Source of the DNA: Caballeronia concitans
Lineage (GTDB): Bacteria > Pseudomonadota > Gammaproteobacteria > Burkholderiales > Burkholderiaceae
Assembly: GCF_001544615.1 (NCBI RefSeq)
Contig: NZ_FCNV02000007.1
Location: 1-64,000 of the forward strand
DNA length: 64,000 nucleotides
Direction of reading: 5' to 3'
Below are positions 45,111-54,555 of the stretch, in pieces. Under the pieces are notes generated by a model, which was given only the letters and a program-made list of their open reading frames with translations, did not search any database and was not told the DNA's origin. Every line of letters begins with the position of its first letter. The stretch's first letter is position 1. Both the position numbers and the translations under genes were made by a program.

Positions 45111-46007
45111 GTGGCTAACGAAAAAATGCTGGCGCAGATGGCGGAGAAGCAGGGTTTCATCGCCGCTCTGGATCAAAGCGGCGGTTCGACACCCGGCGCG
45201 CTGCGCCAATATGGCATTGCCGACGACGCCTATAACGGCGAAGCCGAAATGTTCGCGTTGATGCATGAAATGCGCGTTCGCATCATGACCGCGCCGGCCT
45301 TCACGGGCGAAAAGGTCATCGGCGCGATTCTGTTCGAACGCACGATGGACGGCGAAGCCGAAGGCAAGCCGGTGCCGACGTTCCTGTGGGAAGACCGCGG
45401 CGTCGTGCCGTTCCTGAAGGTCGATAAAGGTCTCGAAGCCGAAGCCGACGGCGTGCAGATGATGAAGCCGATTCCCGGCCTCGACGCGCTCCTGCAACGC
45501 GCGGCGAAGCTCGGCGTGTTCGGCACGAAGATGCGCTCGGTGATTCATCAGGCGTCGGAGAAGGGCATCGCGGCGGTGGTGAAGCAGCAGATCGAAGTGG
45601 GCGAGCAGATCATCGCGCAAGGCCTCGTGCCGATTCTCGAACCGGAAGTCTCGATCAAGAGCCCGGACAAGAAGGGCGCGGAAAAGATTCTGCGCGACGA
45701 GCTGCTGAAGGGCCTCGACGCGCTGCCCGAATCGAGCCGCGTGATGATCAAGCTGACCATTCCGGACGAAGCGGATTTCTATCGCCCGCTGATCGAGCAT
45801 CCGCGCGTCGTGCGCGTGGTGGCGCTGTCGGGCGGGTACACGCGTACCGACGCGTGCAAGCGCCTCGCCGAAAACCACGGCATGATCGCGAGCTTTTCGC
45901 GTGCGCTCATCAACGAGCTGAAAAAGTCGATGAGCGATAGCGAATTCAATTCCACGCTCGCGAAATCGATCGACGAGATTTACGAGGCATCGGTCGAGAA
46001 GGTTTAA
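45111..46007 (+). CDS. fda: class I fructose-bisphosphate aldolase
   Basis: 298 aa from GTG 45111, preceded by a full AGGAGG 8 bp upstream. It matches the Schiff-base (class I) Fda family: GFIAALDQSGGSTPGAL, FERTMDGEAEG, FLKVDKGLEAEADGVQMMKPI with the conserved lysine, GTKMRSVIHQASEKGI, PEVSIKSPDKKGAEKI and VVRVVALSGGYTR. It interconverts fructose-1,6-bisphosphate with DHAP and GAP in glycolysis/gluconeogenesis. Monocistronic, followed by a 10-bp hairpin. Confidence 0.95.
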   Translation: MANEKMLAQMAEKQGFIAALDQSGGSTPGALRQYGIADDAYNGEAEMFALMHEMRVRIMTAPAFTGEKVIGAILFERTMDGEAEGKPVPTFLWEDRGVVPFLKVDKGLEAEADGVQMMKPIPGLDALLQRAAKLGVFGTKMRSVIHQASEKGIAAVVKQQIEVGEQIIAQGLVPILEPEVSIKSPDKKGAEKILRDELLKGLDALPESSRVMIKLTIPDEADFYRPLIEHPRVVRVVALSGGYTRTDACKRLAENHGMIASFSRALINELKKSMSDSEFNSTLAKSIDEIYEASVEKV

Positions 46008-46015
46008 GCGTTAAT

Positions 46016-46046
46016 CGCGTGCGCCGGATAATTTCGGGCGCACGCG
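46016..46046 (+). terminator. hairpin after the fructose-bisphosphate aldolase gene
   Basis: CGCGTGCGCC (46016-46025) pairs perfectly with GGCGCACGCG (46037-46046) over an 11-nt loop, 9 bp past the stop codon. Only TATC follows, so a U-tract is lacking. Position suggests transcription termination. Confidence 0.5.
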
Positions 46047-46223
46047 TATCGGCGTGTAAAGCGCTCAAAACGGCGCTTCAGAGATTCAACCTCTTATCCG
46101 CGTCGCCAATCCATCGGATTATTGATTGGGGTTTGTCTGCTTCAATCGCGCGCTGCCCGCTTTCTATACTGATGCCACTGACATCCGAACGGCGAGCAAG
46201 CCGTATCAATAGCGGCACCCATC

Positions 46224-46448
46224 ATGCGCGAACTGGCCTGGCAGATATGTATTTCGGTATCCTTTTTATCTGCGATAGTCATGCTCGCATGCACGATCAC
46301 CACTTACCTCGATCTCTGGCAATTTCACGGCGATGCCGCGCGCCATGACGAACCCATGCGCTTTCGTATTCTGCGCTCCACCTGGTTCTTTTATTTCAGC
46401 GCCGGCACTTGCCTGACAGCCGTGCTGGGCCTGCTTTGCGTCACATAG
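46224..46448 (+). CDS. small membrane protein
   Basis: 74 aa with two hydrophobic helices (about residues 6-29 and 52-72, FYFSAGTCLTAVLGLLCVT) joined by a short polar loop. No recognised family and only weak upstream ribosome-binding sequence. Overlapped by nothing; stops 4 bp before the stop of the convergent LysR gene. Confidence 0.55.
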   Translation: MRELAWQICISVSFLSAIVMLACTITTYLDLWQFHGDAARHDEPMRFRILRSTWFFYFSAGTCLTAVLGLLCVT

Positions 46449-46451
46449 AAA

Positions 46452-47393
46452 TTACAGCGGAAATCCGCCCGCGAACGCCTCGCGCAAATATCCGATGAAG
46501 AGCGCGACCGCGCGCGGCACATGCGGCGCATACGGCCGCACGACATAGAGCTGATCCGCGAACGCGCCCACCGGACGCCAGTCCGGCAGCAACACCACGA
46601 GCTTGCCCGCCTGCACGGCCGCCTGCGCGCTGAAGTCGGGCAAGAGTGCGATGCCGAGATCGTCGAGCGCCGCATCGCGAAGCAACTCGCTGTTGTTCGC
46701 GGAAAACGCGCCGTTGACCGCGAGCGTGTACGGCCCCGATGCCGTCTTGCGCGCGCCCTTGCGCACGAACGACCAGATGCTCGCCGCCTGCGTGCGCGGA
46801 TAGAACAGGCAATCGTGGACGGCGAGGTCCGCGGGCGTCATGGGCGTGCCGCGCCGCTTCAGGTAAGCGCGCGTCGCGACGATGACCGAGTACGTATCGC
46901 ACAGCTTCCATGCGACGTGCGTCTCCGGCGCCTGCGCGCTGTGGCGGATGGCGAGATCGAAGCCTTCGGTGGCAATCGACGTGAGCCGGTCCGATGCCTC
47001 CAGTTGCACCCGCACTTCGGGATGCGCATGCAGAAAACCCGCGAGCTTCGGCGTCAATTGCTGGCGCGCGAACGCCACCGGCGCGGTCACGCGAATCATT
47101 CCGCGCGCGACGCCCGCCATCTCCCGCACGCCGGAAAAGCTCGCGGCGATATGCTCGTACTGCTCGCGCGTTTCATCGACGAGACGCCGGCCCGCCTCCG
47201 TGAAGCGCACGCTGCGCGTCGTGCGCGTGACGAGCGGAACGCCCGCCGCGCGCTCCAGTTCGGCGATGCGCTGGCTCATCGCCGCCTTGCTGACCCCCAG
47301 CCGCGCCGCCGCCGCCGTGTAGCTGCCCTGCTCGGCGAGCACGGTCAGCCAGTGCAGATGCGTCCACAGCGCTTCGATCTTTTGCTCGTCCAT
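46452..47393 (-). CDS. LysR-family transcriptional regulator
   Basis: 313 aa from ATG 47393. Helix-turn-helix at residues 8-66 (WLTVLAEQGSYTAAAARLGVSKAAMSQRIAELE) followed by the effector domain (MIRVTAPVAFARQQLTPKLAGFLHAHPEV). CrgA/DsdC-type subgroup by its length and start. Divergent from mmsA by 121 bp and probably controls it. Confidence 0.92.
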   Translation of the reverse strand: MDEQKIEALWTHLHWLTVLAEQGSYTAAAARLGVSKAAMSQRIAELERAAGVPLVTRTTRSVRFTEAGRRLVDETREQYEHIAASFSGVREMAGVARGMIRVTAPVAFARQQLTPKLAGFLHAHPEVRVQLEASDRLTSIATEGFDLAIRHSAQAPETHVAWKLCDTYSVIVATRAYLKRRGTPMTPADLAVHDCLFYPRTQAASIWSFVRKGARKTASGPYTLAVNGAFSANNSELLRDAALDDLGIALLPDFSAQAAVQAGKLVVLLPDWRPVGAFADQLYVVRPYAPHVPRAVALFIGYLREAFAGGFPL

Positions 47394-47399
47394 GTACAG

Positions 47400-47428
47400 A
47401 TTGTTTGCCGATATGAACAATGAGTTCA
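47400..47428. promoter_or_regulatory. LysR operator candidate between LysR gene and mmsA
   Basis: ATTGTT (47400-47405) is mirrored by AACAAT (47416-47421) with a 10-bp spacer. An overlapping TGAAC-N5-GTTCA palindrome runs from 47414 to 47428. The pair begins 7 bp upstream of the LysR start, matching autoregulation, and lies about 90 bp before mmsA. Confidence 0.5.
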
Positions 47429-47514
47429 ATCATAGCGTCTTTGCGCTGCCCGAAACGCTTCCTAAACTGACGACATTACCAGTTCGATAGCCCAACATTC
47501 CGCAGACGGGAGAC

Positions 47515-49029
47515 ATGATGCAAGCATTCAGCGATACGGCCGACGTCGTCCACTACATTCACGGCAAGCGCGTGAACGGTTCGGGCACGCGCTCGCAGCC
47601 GATTTTCAACCCCGCGACGGGCGAGCGTCCGCGCAAGCTCGTGCTCGGCGAAGCCGCTGATGTCGAAGCCGCCGTCGCGAGCGCGAAGGCCGCGTTTCCC
47701 GCCTGGCGCGACCTGCCGCCGCTGCGCCGCGCGCGCGTCATGCAACGCTTCCTCGAACTGATCAATCAGCATCGCGACGAACTCGCCGCGATCATCACCG
47801 CCGAGCACGGCAAGGTGTTCACGGACGCGCAAGGCGAAGTGTCGCGCGGCATCGACGTGATCGAGTTCGCCTGCGGCATTCCGCAACTGCTCAAGGGCGA
47901 TTACACCGAGCAGGTTTCCACGGGCATCGACAACTGGACGACGCGTCAGCCGCTCGGCATCGTCGCGGGCATCACGCCGTTCAACTTCCCGTGCATGGTG
48001 CCGTGCTGGATGTTCCCCGTCGCGATTGCCGCGGGCAACGCGTTCATCCTGAAGCCGAGCGAGCGCGATCCGTCGGCGTCGCTCTTCATGGCGGATCTGC
48101 TCAAGAAAGCGGGCCTGCCCGATGGCATTTTCAACGTCGTGCAGGGCGACAAGGTCGTCGTCGATGCGCTGCTCGAACATCCGGAAGTGCGCGCGATCAG
48201 CTTTGTCGGCTCGACGCCGATCGCCAACTACATCTACGAAACCGGCGCGAAGCACGGCAAGCGCGTGCAGGCGCTCGGCGGCGCGAAGAACCATATGGTC
48301 GTGATGCCGGACGCCGACATCGACCAGACCATCGACGCGCTGATCGGCGCGGGCTACGGTTCGGCCGGCGAGCGCTGCATGGCGATCTCGGTCGCGGTGC
48401 TCGTGGGCGATGTCGCCGACAAGATCGTGCCGCGTCTCGCGGAGCGCGCGCGTCAGCTCGTCGTGAAGAACGGCATGGAGCTGGACGCGGAAATGGGCCC
48501 GATCGTCACGCGCGCCGCGCTGGAGCGCATCGAAGGCTATATCGCGATGGGTGTCGATGAAGGCGCGCAACTCGTCGTCGATGGACGCGGCCTGAAGGTC
48601 CCGGGACACGAAGACGGCTTTTTCACCGGCGGCACGCTGTTCGACCGCGTGACCCCGAACATGCGCATCTACAAGGAAGAGATTTTCGGACCGGTGCTCG
48701 CGTGCGTGCGCGTGAAGGACTTCGCGGAAGCCGTCGATCTCGTCAACGCGCACGAGTTCGGCAACGGCGTGGCATGCTATACGCGCGACGGTCATATCGC
48801 GCGTGAATTCGGCCGACGCATCGAAGTGGGCATGGTCGGCATCAACGTGCCGATTCCGGTGCCGATGGCATGGCACGGCTTCGGCGGCTGGAAGCGCTCG
48901 CTCTTCGGCGACATGCACGCTTACGGCGAAGAAGGCGTGCGCTTCTACACGAAGCAGAAGTCCATCATGCAGCGTTGGCCCGAGAGCACGGAGAAGGGCG
49001 CGGAGTTCGTGATGCCGACGTCGAAGTAA
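47515..49029 (+). CDS. mmsA: CoA-acylating methylmalonate-semialdehyde dehydrogenase
   Basis: 504 aa. Aldehyde-dehydrogenase superfamily with the MmsA pattern: [55 protein letters not shown] and the catalytic Cys in [13 protein letters not shown]. It converts (methyl)malonate semialdehyde plus CoA to propionyl- or acetyl-CoA in valine and myo-inositol catabolism. Two consecutive ATGs; GGGAG lies before the first. Divergent from LysR. No valine-degradation partner genes follow, only a nitronate monooxygenase. Confidence 0.94.
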   Translation: MMQAFSDTADVVHYIHGKRVNGSGTRSQPIFNPATGERPRKLVLGEAADVEAAVASAKAAFPAWRDLPPLRRARVMQRFLELINQHRDELAAIITAEHGKVFTDAQGEVSRGIDVIEFACGIPQLLKGDYTEQVSTGIDNWTTRQPLGIVAGITPFNFPCMVPCWMFPVAIAAGNAFILKPSERDPSASLFMADLLKKAGLPDGIFNVVQGDKVVVDALLEHPEVRAISFVGSTPIANYIYETGAKHGKRVQALGGAKNHMVVMPDADIDQTIDALIGAGYGSAGERCMAISVAVLVGDVADKIVPRLAERARQLVVKNGMELDAEMGPIVTRAALERIEGYIAMGVDEGAQLVVDGRGLKVPGHEDGFFTGGTLFDRVTPNMRIYKEEIFGPVLACVRVKDFAEAVDLVNAHEFGNGVACYTRDGHIAREFGRRIEVGMVGINVPIPVPMAWHGFGGWKRSLFGDMHAYGEEGVRFYTKQKSIMQRWPESTEKGAEFVMPTSK

Positions 49030-49050
49030 GCGCGCCGCGTAGAAAGGTGA

Positions 49051-49081
49051 CGCCCGCTTCTCCGCGATGGAGAAGCGGGCG
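49051..49081 (+). terminator. hairpin after mmsA
   Basis: CGCCCGCTTCTCC (49051-49063) pairs with GGAGAAGCGGGCG (49069-49081), a perfect 13-bp stem with 5-nt loop, 21 bp past the mmsA stop. It lacks a U-tract but is stable enough to terminate or to protect the 3' end. Confidence 0.6.
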
Positions 49082-49114
49082 TCGTGCGTTGAGCCCTTGA
49101 AACAGGACACTTTC

Positions 49115-50206
49115 ATGATCAACAGCTTGATGAAATCGCTCGGCATCGCGAAGCCGATCATTCAGGCGCCGATGGCAGGCGTCAGCACGCCCGCGCTCGC
49201 GGCGGCGGTATCGAACGCGGGCGGGCTCGGCTCGCTCGGCGTCGGCGCGATGAACGCCGAAGCCGCGCGCAAGACGATCCGCGAGACGCGCGCGCTCACC
49301 GACAAGCCGTTCAACATCAACGTGTTCTGCCATCGGCCGGCACAGGCGAACGCGGCAATCGAAAAAGCGTGGACGGACTGGCTCGCGCCGCTCTTCGCGC
49401 AATACGACGCGAAGCCGCCGCAAACGCTCGGCGAAATCTATACGAGCTTCGTCGTGGACAAGGACATGCTCGACGTCTTTCTCGAAGAGAAGCCGGCGAT
49501 CGTGAGCTTTCACTTCGGCTTGCCGTCGAACGAGACGATCGATGCGTTGCGGCGCGCGGGCATCACGCTGATCGCATCGGCGACGAACGTGCGCGAAGCC
49601 GAAACGCTCGCGTCGGCGGGCATGGATGCGATCGTCGCGCAGGGCATCGAGGCGGGCGGTCATCGCGGCGTCTTCGATCCCGATGCCGACGACGATCATC
49701 TCGGCGTGTTCGCGCTCACGCGCCTCTTTGCGCGCAAGTTCGACATTCCGGTGATCGCGGCGGGCGGCATCATGGACGGCGCGGGCATCGCGGCGGCGCT
49801 CGCGTTGGGCGCGCAGGCGGCGCAACTGGGCACGGCGTTCGTGCCGTGCGCGGAGACATCGATCGATGCGGGCTATCGTCGCGCGATTCTGAGCGATGCC
49901 GCGAACCATACGACGTTCACATCGGCGATCTCAGGGCGCATGGCGCGCGGGCTCGTCAACAAGTTCACGGACCTCGGCCGCCGCGTCGATGCGCCGCGGA
50001 ATCCCGACTACCCCATCACCTACGACGCGGGCAAGGCGCTGCACGCGGCGGCCAAGGCGAAGGGCGACTTCGGCTACGGCGCGCAATGGGCGGGGCAGGC
50101 GGCGGCGCTCGCCCGCGAAATGCCCGCAGCCGAACTGATGGCGCGGCTCGTCGCGGAGCTGGACGAAAGCATCGCCGCGCTCGCGCGCTATTCGAGCGCG
50201 GGCTAG
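49115..50206 (+). CDS. nitronate monooxygenase
   Basis: 363 aa from ATG 49115. FMN TIM barrel: [23 protein letters not shown] start, [52 protein letters not shown] with the catalytic-type histidine, and [30 protein letters not shown] for phosphate. Oxidises alkyl nitronates such as propionate 3-nitronate. Class I-like by the motif set. It lies behind mmsA after a hairpin and is probably separate. Confidence 0.92.
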   Translation: MINSLMKSLGIAKPIIQAPMAGVSTPALAAAVSNAGGLGSLGVGAMNAEAARKTIRETRALTDKPFNINVFCHRPAQANAAIEKAWTDWLAPLFAQYDAKPPQTLGEIYTSFVVDKDMLDVFLEEKPAIVSFHFGLPSNETIDALRRAGITLIASATNVREAETLASAGMDAIVAQGIEAGGHRGVFDPDADDDHLGVFALTRLFARKFDIPVIAAGGIMDGAGIAAALALGAQAAQLGTAFVPCAETSIDAGYRRAILSDAANHTTFTSAISGRMARGLVNKFTDLGRRVDAPRNPDYPITYDAGKALHAAAKAKGDFGYGAQWAGQAAALAREMPAAELMARLVAELDESIAALARYSSAG

Positions 50207-50210
50207 CGAA

Positions 50211-52517
50211 TCACGGCGCCGATGCAGGCGCCTCGCTCGCCGCATCGGAAGCCGTGGGCAAGAGCGGCGGCATTGTCTGGAACACCGGCGGCTGCTGCGG
50301 CGCTTCTTCCGTCACCTGCGCTTCCGGCTCGGCGGGCGCACGCTTCACGCGCACCGGCTTTTGCGTGGCCGTTTGGCCCGGCTTCGGCGCAGTCGGCTTC
50401 GATGACTTACCGAACGTCTGGTCGATCCAGTCGCGCAAGCGCGTGACCGCCGTTTGCCATGCGCCCGGCGGCGCTTGCAGGTCGAAGCGCGCGCGTGCAT
50501 CGATCAGATGCGAACGCAACGCGCGTTGCGTGAAGTCGCCGACCATCGGCAACGCGCTATGCGCGCCTTGTCCCCAGTAATCGCTGCGCAAGGTGACGCG
50601 GCTATCGTTGAAGCCGACCCACGCGCCCGCCACCAGTTGCGGATGCATCAGGATGAACCAGCCGTCCGCGTTGTCCTGCGTCGTGCCGGTCTTGCCCGCG
50701 ACATCGGCGCGAATGCCGAAGCGCGTGCGAATGGTCGAGCCGGTGCCGCGATTCACCACGTCGCGCATCACGTCGATGAGCTTGTGCGCCGCATCGACGG
50801 ATAACGCGCGTTCGGGCGTGCTGTCGAACTGCGCGAGCACGTCGCCCTGCCGGTTCTCGATGCGCGTGACGAGCAGCGGTTCCATGTAGTTGCCGTCGTT
50901 CGCGATGCTCCCGTACGCCGACACCATCTCCTTCAGCGTGACCGGGCTGGTGCCGAGCGCAAGCGACGGCACTTCGTCGAGCGGACTTTCGCGCACGCCC
51001 ATGTTGCGTGCGAGCCGGGCGACGCGCGCCGGGCCCACGGTCTGCATCAATTGCGCGGTGATGCGGTTCTTCGAATACGCGATGCCGTCGCGCAAGCTGA
51101 CCGGGCGGCCGCTCGGCGGCGCTTCGTCGGTCGGATGCCAGGTTTCGTTGCCGGCCACGGGAATGGTGACGTCCTGATCGATGAACGTGTCGGTCGGCAT
51201 CGCGCCGCGCTCGAAGGCCGCGCCGTACACGAAGGGCTTGAACGTCGAGCCGGGCTGACGGCGCGCCTGCTGAACGTGATCGAACGGGTCCTGCGTGAAG
51301 TCGCGGCTGCCGACCCACGCCTTGATCTGACCGTTGCGCGGATCGAGCGCGAGAAACGCGGCCTGCACGCGCGTCTTGTTTTCGCAGACCGTCCGCATGA
51401 AACTGCGATCCGCGACGAGATGCTTCAGGGCATCCGCATCGTTCGCGCCGGCATCGCGGGCCGCGCGATACTCGCCCGTCTCGCGGACGAACGCACGCGC
51501 GAGATCCCCGTTCGCATTCGCGCAGCCGCCGCGCCCGCCCCACGCGGCATTCGCGATCGACTGCAACTGATTGCCCTGCCACATCAGCGATTGCATCGCC
51601 ATCGACTGAAGGCGCGAATCGATCGTCGTGCGCACGAGGAGGCCATCGGAATAGATATTGAAGTCGTGGTCGTCGGCCCATGCAATCAGCCATTTGCGCA
51701 ACTGCTGCGCGAAATGCGGCGCGCGTCCCGGCTCTTCCGTCTGCCGCTCGAAGTCGATGCGCAGCGGACGCTTCTTCAGCGCGTCGAGCGTCGCGGGCGC
51801 GAGATGACCGAAGCGCACCATCTGCCCGAGCACGATGTTGCGCCTGTCCAGCGCGCGCTCGGGATTGATGACCGGGTTGTAATAGCTATTGCCCTTCAAC
51901 ATGCCGATGAGCGTCGCGCTTTCGAGCACGTCGAGCTGACCGGCGGATCTGCCGAAGTACGTGCGCGCGGCCATTTCGATGCCATACGCGTTGTAGAGAA
52001 ACGGCACCGTGTTCAAGTACGTTTCGAGAATCTCGTCCTTCGAATAGACGGCTTCGATCTTGAACGCGGTGATCGCTTCCTTCAGCTTGCGCGTGAGCGT
52101 TTGCGAGCGGCCGACTTCATCGGGATAAAGATTGCGTGCGAGCTGCTGCGTGAGCGTGGAACCGCCCTGACGATTGCCCGAGAACGTATGCAGCGCCGCC
52201 GATGCCGTGCGCCGCCAGTCGATGCCGTGATGCTCGTGGAAGCGCCGGTCTTCGGTGGCGATGAGCGCATCGACCACGTTCGGCGAAATCTGCTTCAGGC
52301 TCACCCATTCGCGATGCGTCGGCTTGAACTCGGCGAGCAGCTTGCCATCGGCGGAATAGATCTGCGCGGGTTGATCGACCTTGGCTTTGCGGATATCGCG
52401 GATGCCCGGCGTGAACGGAATCAGCACGATCACGTAAAGCAGGCACAACGCGGGCAGCAAGAGCAGTGTGCGGGGCCGCAGATGCGGACGCAGCCGGACC
52501 GCCAGTAGGGAGAGCAT
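50211..52517 (-). CDS. bifunctional penicillin-binding protein 1A-type (class A PBP)
   Basis: 768 aa from ATG 52517; an in-frame TTG at 52553 would add 12 residues and neither has a clear ribosome-binding site. Short cytoplasmic tail and one membrane helix (about residues 16-38 of this form), then a GT51 glycosyltransferase domain (EDRRFHEHHGID, GGSTLTQQLARNLYP, KDEILETYLN) and a transpeptidase domain with STFK (PGSTFKPF), SKN and KTGTT. The C-terminus (about 60 residues) is Pro/Ala/Lys-rich. It polymerises and cross-links peptidoglycan at the inner membrane. Length and motif order fit PBP1A/1C-like enzymes. Confidence 0.94.
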   Translation of the reverse strand: MLSLLAVRLRPHLRPRTLLLLPALCLLYVIVLIPFTPGIRDIRKAKVDQPAQIYSADGKLLAEFKPTHREWVSLKQISPNVVDALIATEDRRFHEHHGIDWRRTASAALHTFSGNRQGGSTLTQQLARNLYPDEVGRSQTLTRKLKEAITAFKIEAVYSKDEILETYLNTVPFLYNAYGIEMAARTYFGRSAGQLDVLESATLIGMLKGNSYYNPVINPERALDRRNIVLGQMVRFGHLAPATLDALKKRPLRIDFERQTEEPGRAPHFAQQLRKWLIAWADDHDFNIYSDGLLVRTTIDSRLQSMAMQSLMWQGNQLQSIANAAWGGRGGCANANGDLARAFVRETGEYRAARDAGANDADALKHLVADRSFMRTVCENKTRVQAAFLALDPRNGQIKAWVGSRDFTQDPFDHVQQARRQPGSTFKPFVYGAAFERGAMPTDTFIDQDVTIPVAGNETWHPTDEAPPSGRPVSLRDGIAYSKNRITAQLMQTVGPARVARLARNMGVRESPLDEVPSLALGTSPVTLKEMVSAYGSIANDGNYMEPLLVTRIENRQGDVLAQFDSTPERALSVDAAHKLIDVMRDVVNRGTGSTIRTRFGIRADVAGKTGTTQDNADGWFILMHPQLVAGAWVGFNDSRVTLRSDYWGQGAHSALPMVGDFTQRALRSHLIDARARFDLQAPPGAWQTAVTRLRDWIDQTFGKSSKPTAPKPGQTATQKPVRVKRAPAEPEAQVTEEAPQQPPVFQTMPPLLPTASDAASEAPASAP

Positions 52518-52646
52518 CGCTCGCGCGATGGCTTTGAATTCGGACGCGGTCAAAACGAAACGGCGGGGCCGGGCAGGGAAAAGACTGCATCGTAACGCAT
52601 CTTTACGAATTCCCTGCCGATACCGCCCCGCGCGTTTATCGCGACG

Positions 52647-52988
52647 TCATGCCTTGCGGACGAACTCGGATTTCAGGCTCATCGCGCCGAAACCGTCGAT
52701 CTTGCAGTCGATGTCGTGGTCGCTATCGACGAGCCGGATGTTCTTTACCTTCGTGCCCATCTTGACGACGCCGCCCGAGCCTTTCAGCTTCAGGTCCTTG
52801 ATGACGGTGACCGTATCGCCGTCCTGAAGCATGTTGCCGGCCGAATCGCGATACACCTTCGCGGCGGTGTCGACGGCGGCGTCCGCTTGCGCGGTCCATT
52901 CATGCGCGCATTCGGGGCAGACGTACGCGCCGCCGTCCTCGTAGGTGAATTCGGAATGGCATTGCGGGCAGGGAGGCAGGGCGCTCAT
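52647..52988 (-). CDS. phnA: zinc-ribbon protein PhnA/YjdM family
   Basis: 113 aa from ATG 52988. N-terminal zinc ribbon [21 protein letters not shown] with two CxxC pairs, followed by the PhnA domain ([33 protein letters not shown]). Despite the name, the link with alkylphosphonate use is weak in the family. Small cytoplasmic protein; no operon partner. Confidence 0.92.
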   Translation of the reverse strand: MSALPPCPQCHSEFTYEDGGAYVCPECAHEWTAQADAAVDTAAKVYRDSAGNMLQDGDTVTVIKDLKLKGSGGVVKMGTKVKNIRLVDSDHDIDCKIDGFGAMSLKSEFVRKA

Positions 52989-53078
52989 CGGTAATCCTGT
53001 GTTGCTGGGTGAAAGCGCGAGAGTATAGCGCCGCGCGCCTGCGCCTTTTTTGTTGCGCTTACTTGCGCTCATTTGCGC

Positions 53079-54551
53079 TTACGTGCCGGCGCTATCGCCT
53101 GATTGCCAGCCGAGCCCGAGGCTCTTCTGCAAGGAGACGAAGTCCTTCAGCAATTCCGCCTGCGCCGCGACCACGTCCTCTTGCGCGGCGAATTGCGTGC
53201 GCTGCGCATCTAGCAGGTCGATCAACGTCGATACCCCCGCCGTGTAGCGCTGACGCACGAGCGTCGCCGAGCGCTCCGACGACGCCTGCACCAACTGCAG
53301 CCGCACGACATGCTCGCGCTGGTTGCCGTATCGCGAGAGCGACGAATTCGCGTCTTTCAGCGCGGCGAGCACGGACTTTTCATAGCGCGCTTCGGCTTCG
53401 TCGCGCGATGCCTTCGCGGCATCGACACTGGCCGCTGTGCGCCCGAAATCGAACACGTTCCATTGCAGATACGGCACGCCCACCCACGAGAAGTTCTGCT
53501 TGCGCAAAAGATGGCCGGGGTCCGATGCGGAGAAACCGATATCGCCGAGCAGCGACACCTTCGGGAAATAATCCGCGATGTGCTCGCCGATCTGCGCATT
53601 GCTCGATGCGAGCCTGCGTTCAGCCGCGCGAATGTCGGGGCGTTGCTGGAGCATCGTCGCGGGATCGGTGATGGATACCGAAGCGGGCAGCGCCGGCAGC
53701 GGCGCTGACGGCGCGAGTTCGGCATCGAGTGCGCCGGGCGCGCGGCCCGTCAGCACGGCGAGTTGATCGAGCGAATCGGTGATCTGCACCTGCAACGGCA
53801 CGAGCGTCGCGCGCGTGCTGTTGACCTGCGTGCTGAGACGTTCGACATCGACTTCCGCCGCCGTGCCGCGCGCGCGCCGCTGCTCGGTGAGCGTGAGCAT
53901 CTGTTGCTGATAATCGGCGGTGCGTTGCGCGAGCGCGAGACGCGCCTGCTGATCGCGCAGATCGATATATGCCGAAGCCACTTCCGCCGCGAGCGACACT
54001 TGCGTGTCCGAAAGATCGGCTTGCACGGCATCCGCTTCGCCCGATGCCGCTTCGATCGCGCGCCGCGTGCCGCCGAAAAGATCGATTTCCCACGAGGCAT
54101 CGAAGCCCACGGTGTAGAAATCGACGGGGCCGCGACCGCCGGAACCATCCGATTGCCCGAAGATCGCCGTATCGGGCGAGCGCATGCGCAACGCAGCCGC
54201 GGACGCCGACACCTTCGGCAACGCATTGGCCCGCTCGCCGCGCAATTGCGAACGCGCCTGACGCAAGCGCGCCTGCGCCATCTTGAGGTCGGGATTGTGC
54301 GCCAGGGCCGCTTCGATCAGCGCGTTCAGTTGCGGATCGCCGAGCGCGGTCCACCATGCAGCGGGCGCGTGCGTGGCCACGACACCCTGAATCGGCGCGC
54401 GCACGAACGCGCCGCTTTTCACGGAGTCGGCGGCGACAGCCGGCGCGCCGCGATAGTCGGGGCCGACGGTGCATGCAGCGAGCGCCAATGCCGCGAGCGG
54501 CAACAGGCGAGTGAAGCGAAAGTAGCGTGATGACATCTTCGAATGATTCAT
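53079..54551 (-). CDS. RND/MFS efflux outer-membrane factor lipoprotein (NodT family)
   Basis: 490 aa. Lipobox LALAAC (about residues 21-26) after a basic start. Two OEP repeats (TolC-like): AAWWTALGDPQLNALIEAAL, NPDLKMAQARLRQARSQL and the second-half equivalents, then TRRAIEAASGEADAVQADLSDTQ and ISDQQARLAL-type coiled coils. It forms the outer-membrane channel for the HlyD/EmrB system encoded upstream; it starts 4 bp after the EmrB-like stop. Confidence 0.93.
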   Translation of the reverse strand: MNHSKMSSRYFRFTRLLPLAALALAACTVGPDYRGAPAVAADSVKSGAFVRAPIQGVVATHAPAAWWTALGDPQLNALIEAALAHNPDLKMAQARLRQARSQLRGERANALPKVSASAAALRMRSPDTAIFGQSDGSGGRGPVDFYTVGFDASWEIDLFGGTRRAIEAASGEADAVQADLSDTQVSLAAEVASAYIDLRDQQARLALAQRTADYQQQMLTLTEQRRARGTAAEVDVERLSTQVNSTRATLVPLQVQITDSLDQLAVLTGRAPGALDAELAPSAPLPALPASVSITDPATMLQQRPDIRAAERRLASSNAQIGEHIADYFPKVSLLGDIGFSASDPGHLLRKQNFSWVGVPYLQWNVFDFGRTAASVDAAKASRDEAEARYEKSVLAALKDANSSLSRYGNQREHVVRLQLVQASSERSATLVRQRYTAGVSTLIDLLDAQRTQFAAQEDVVAAQAELLKDFVSLQKSLGLGWQSGDSAGT

Positions 54552-54555
54552 GGCG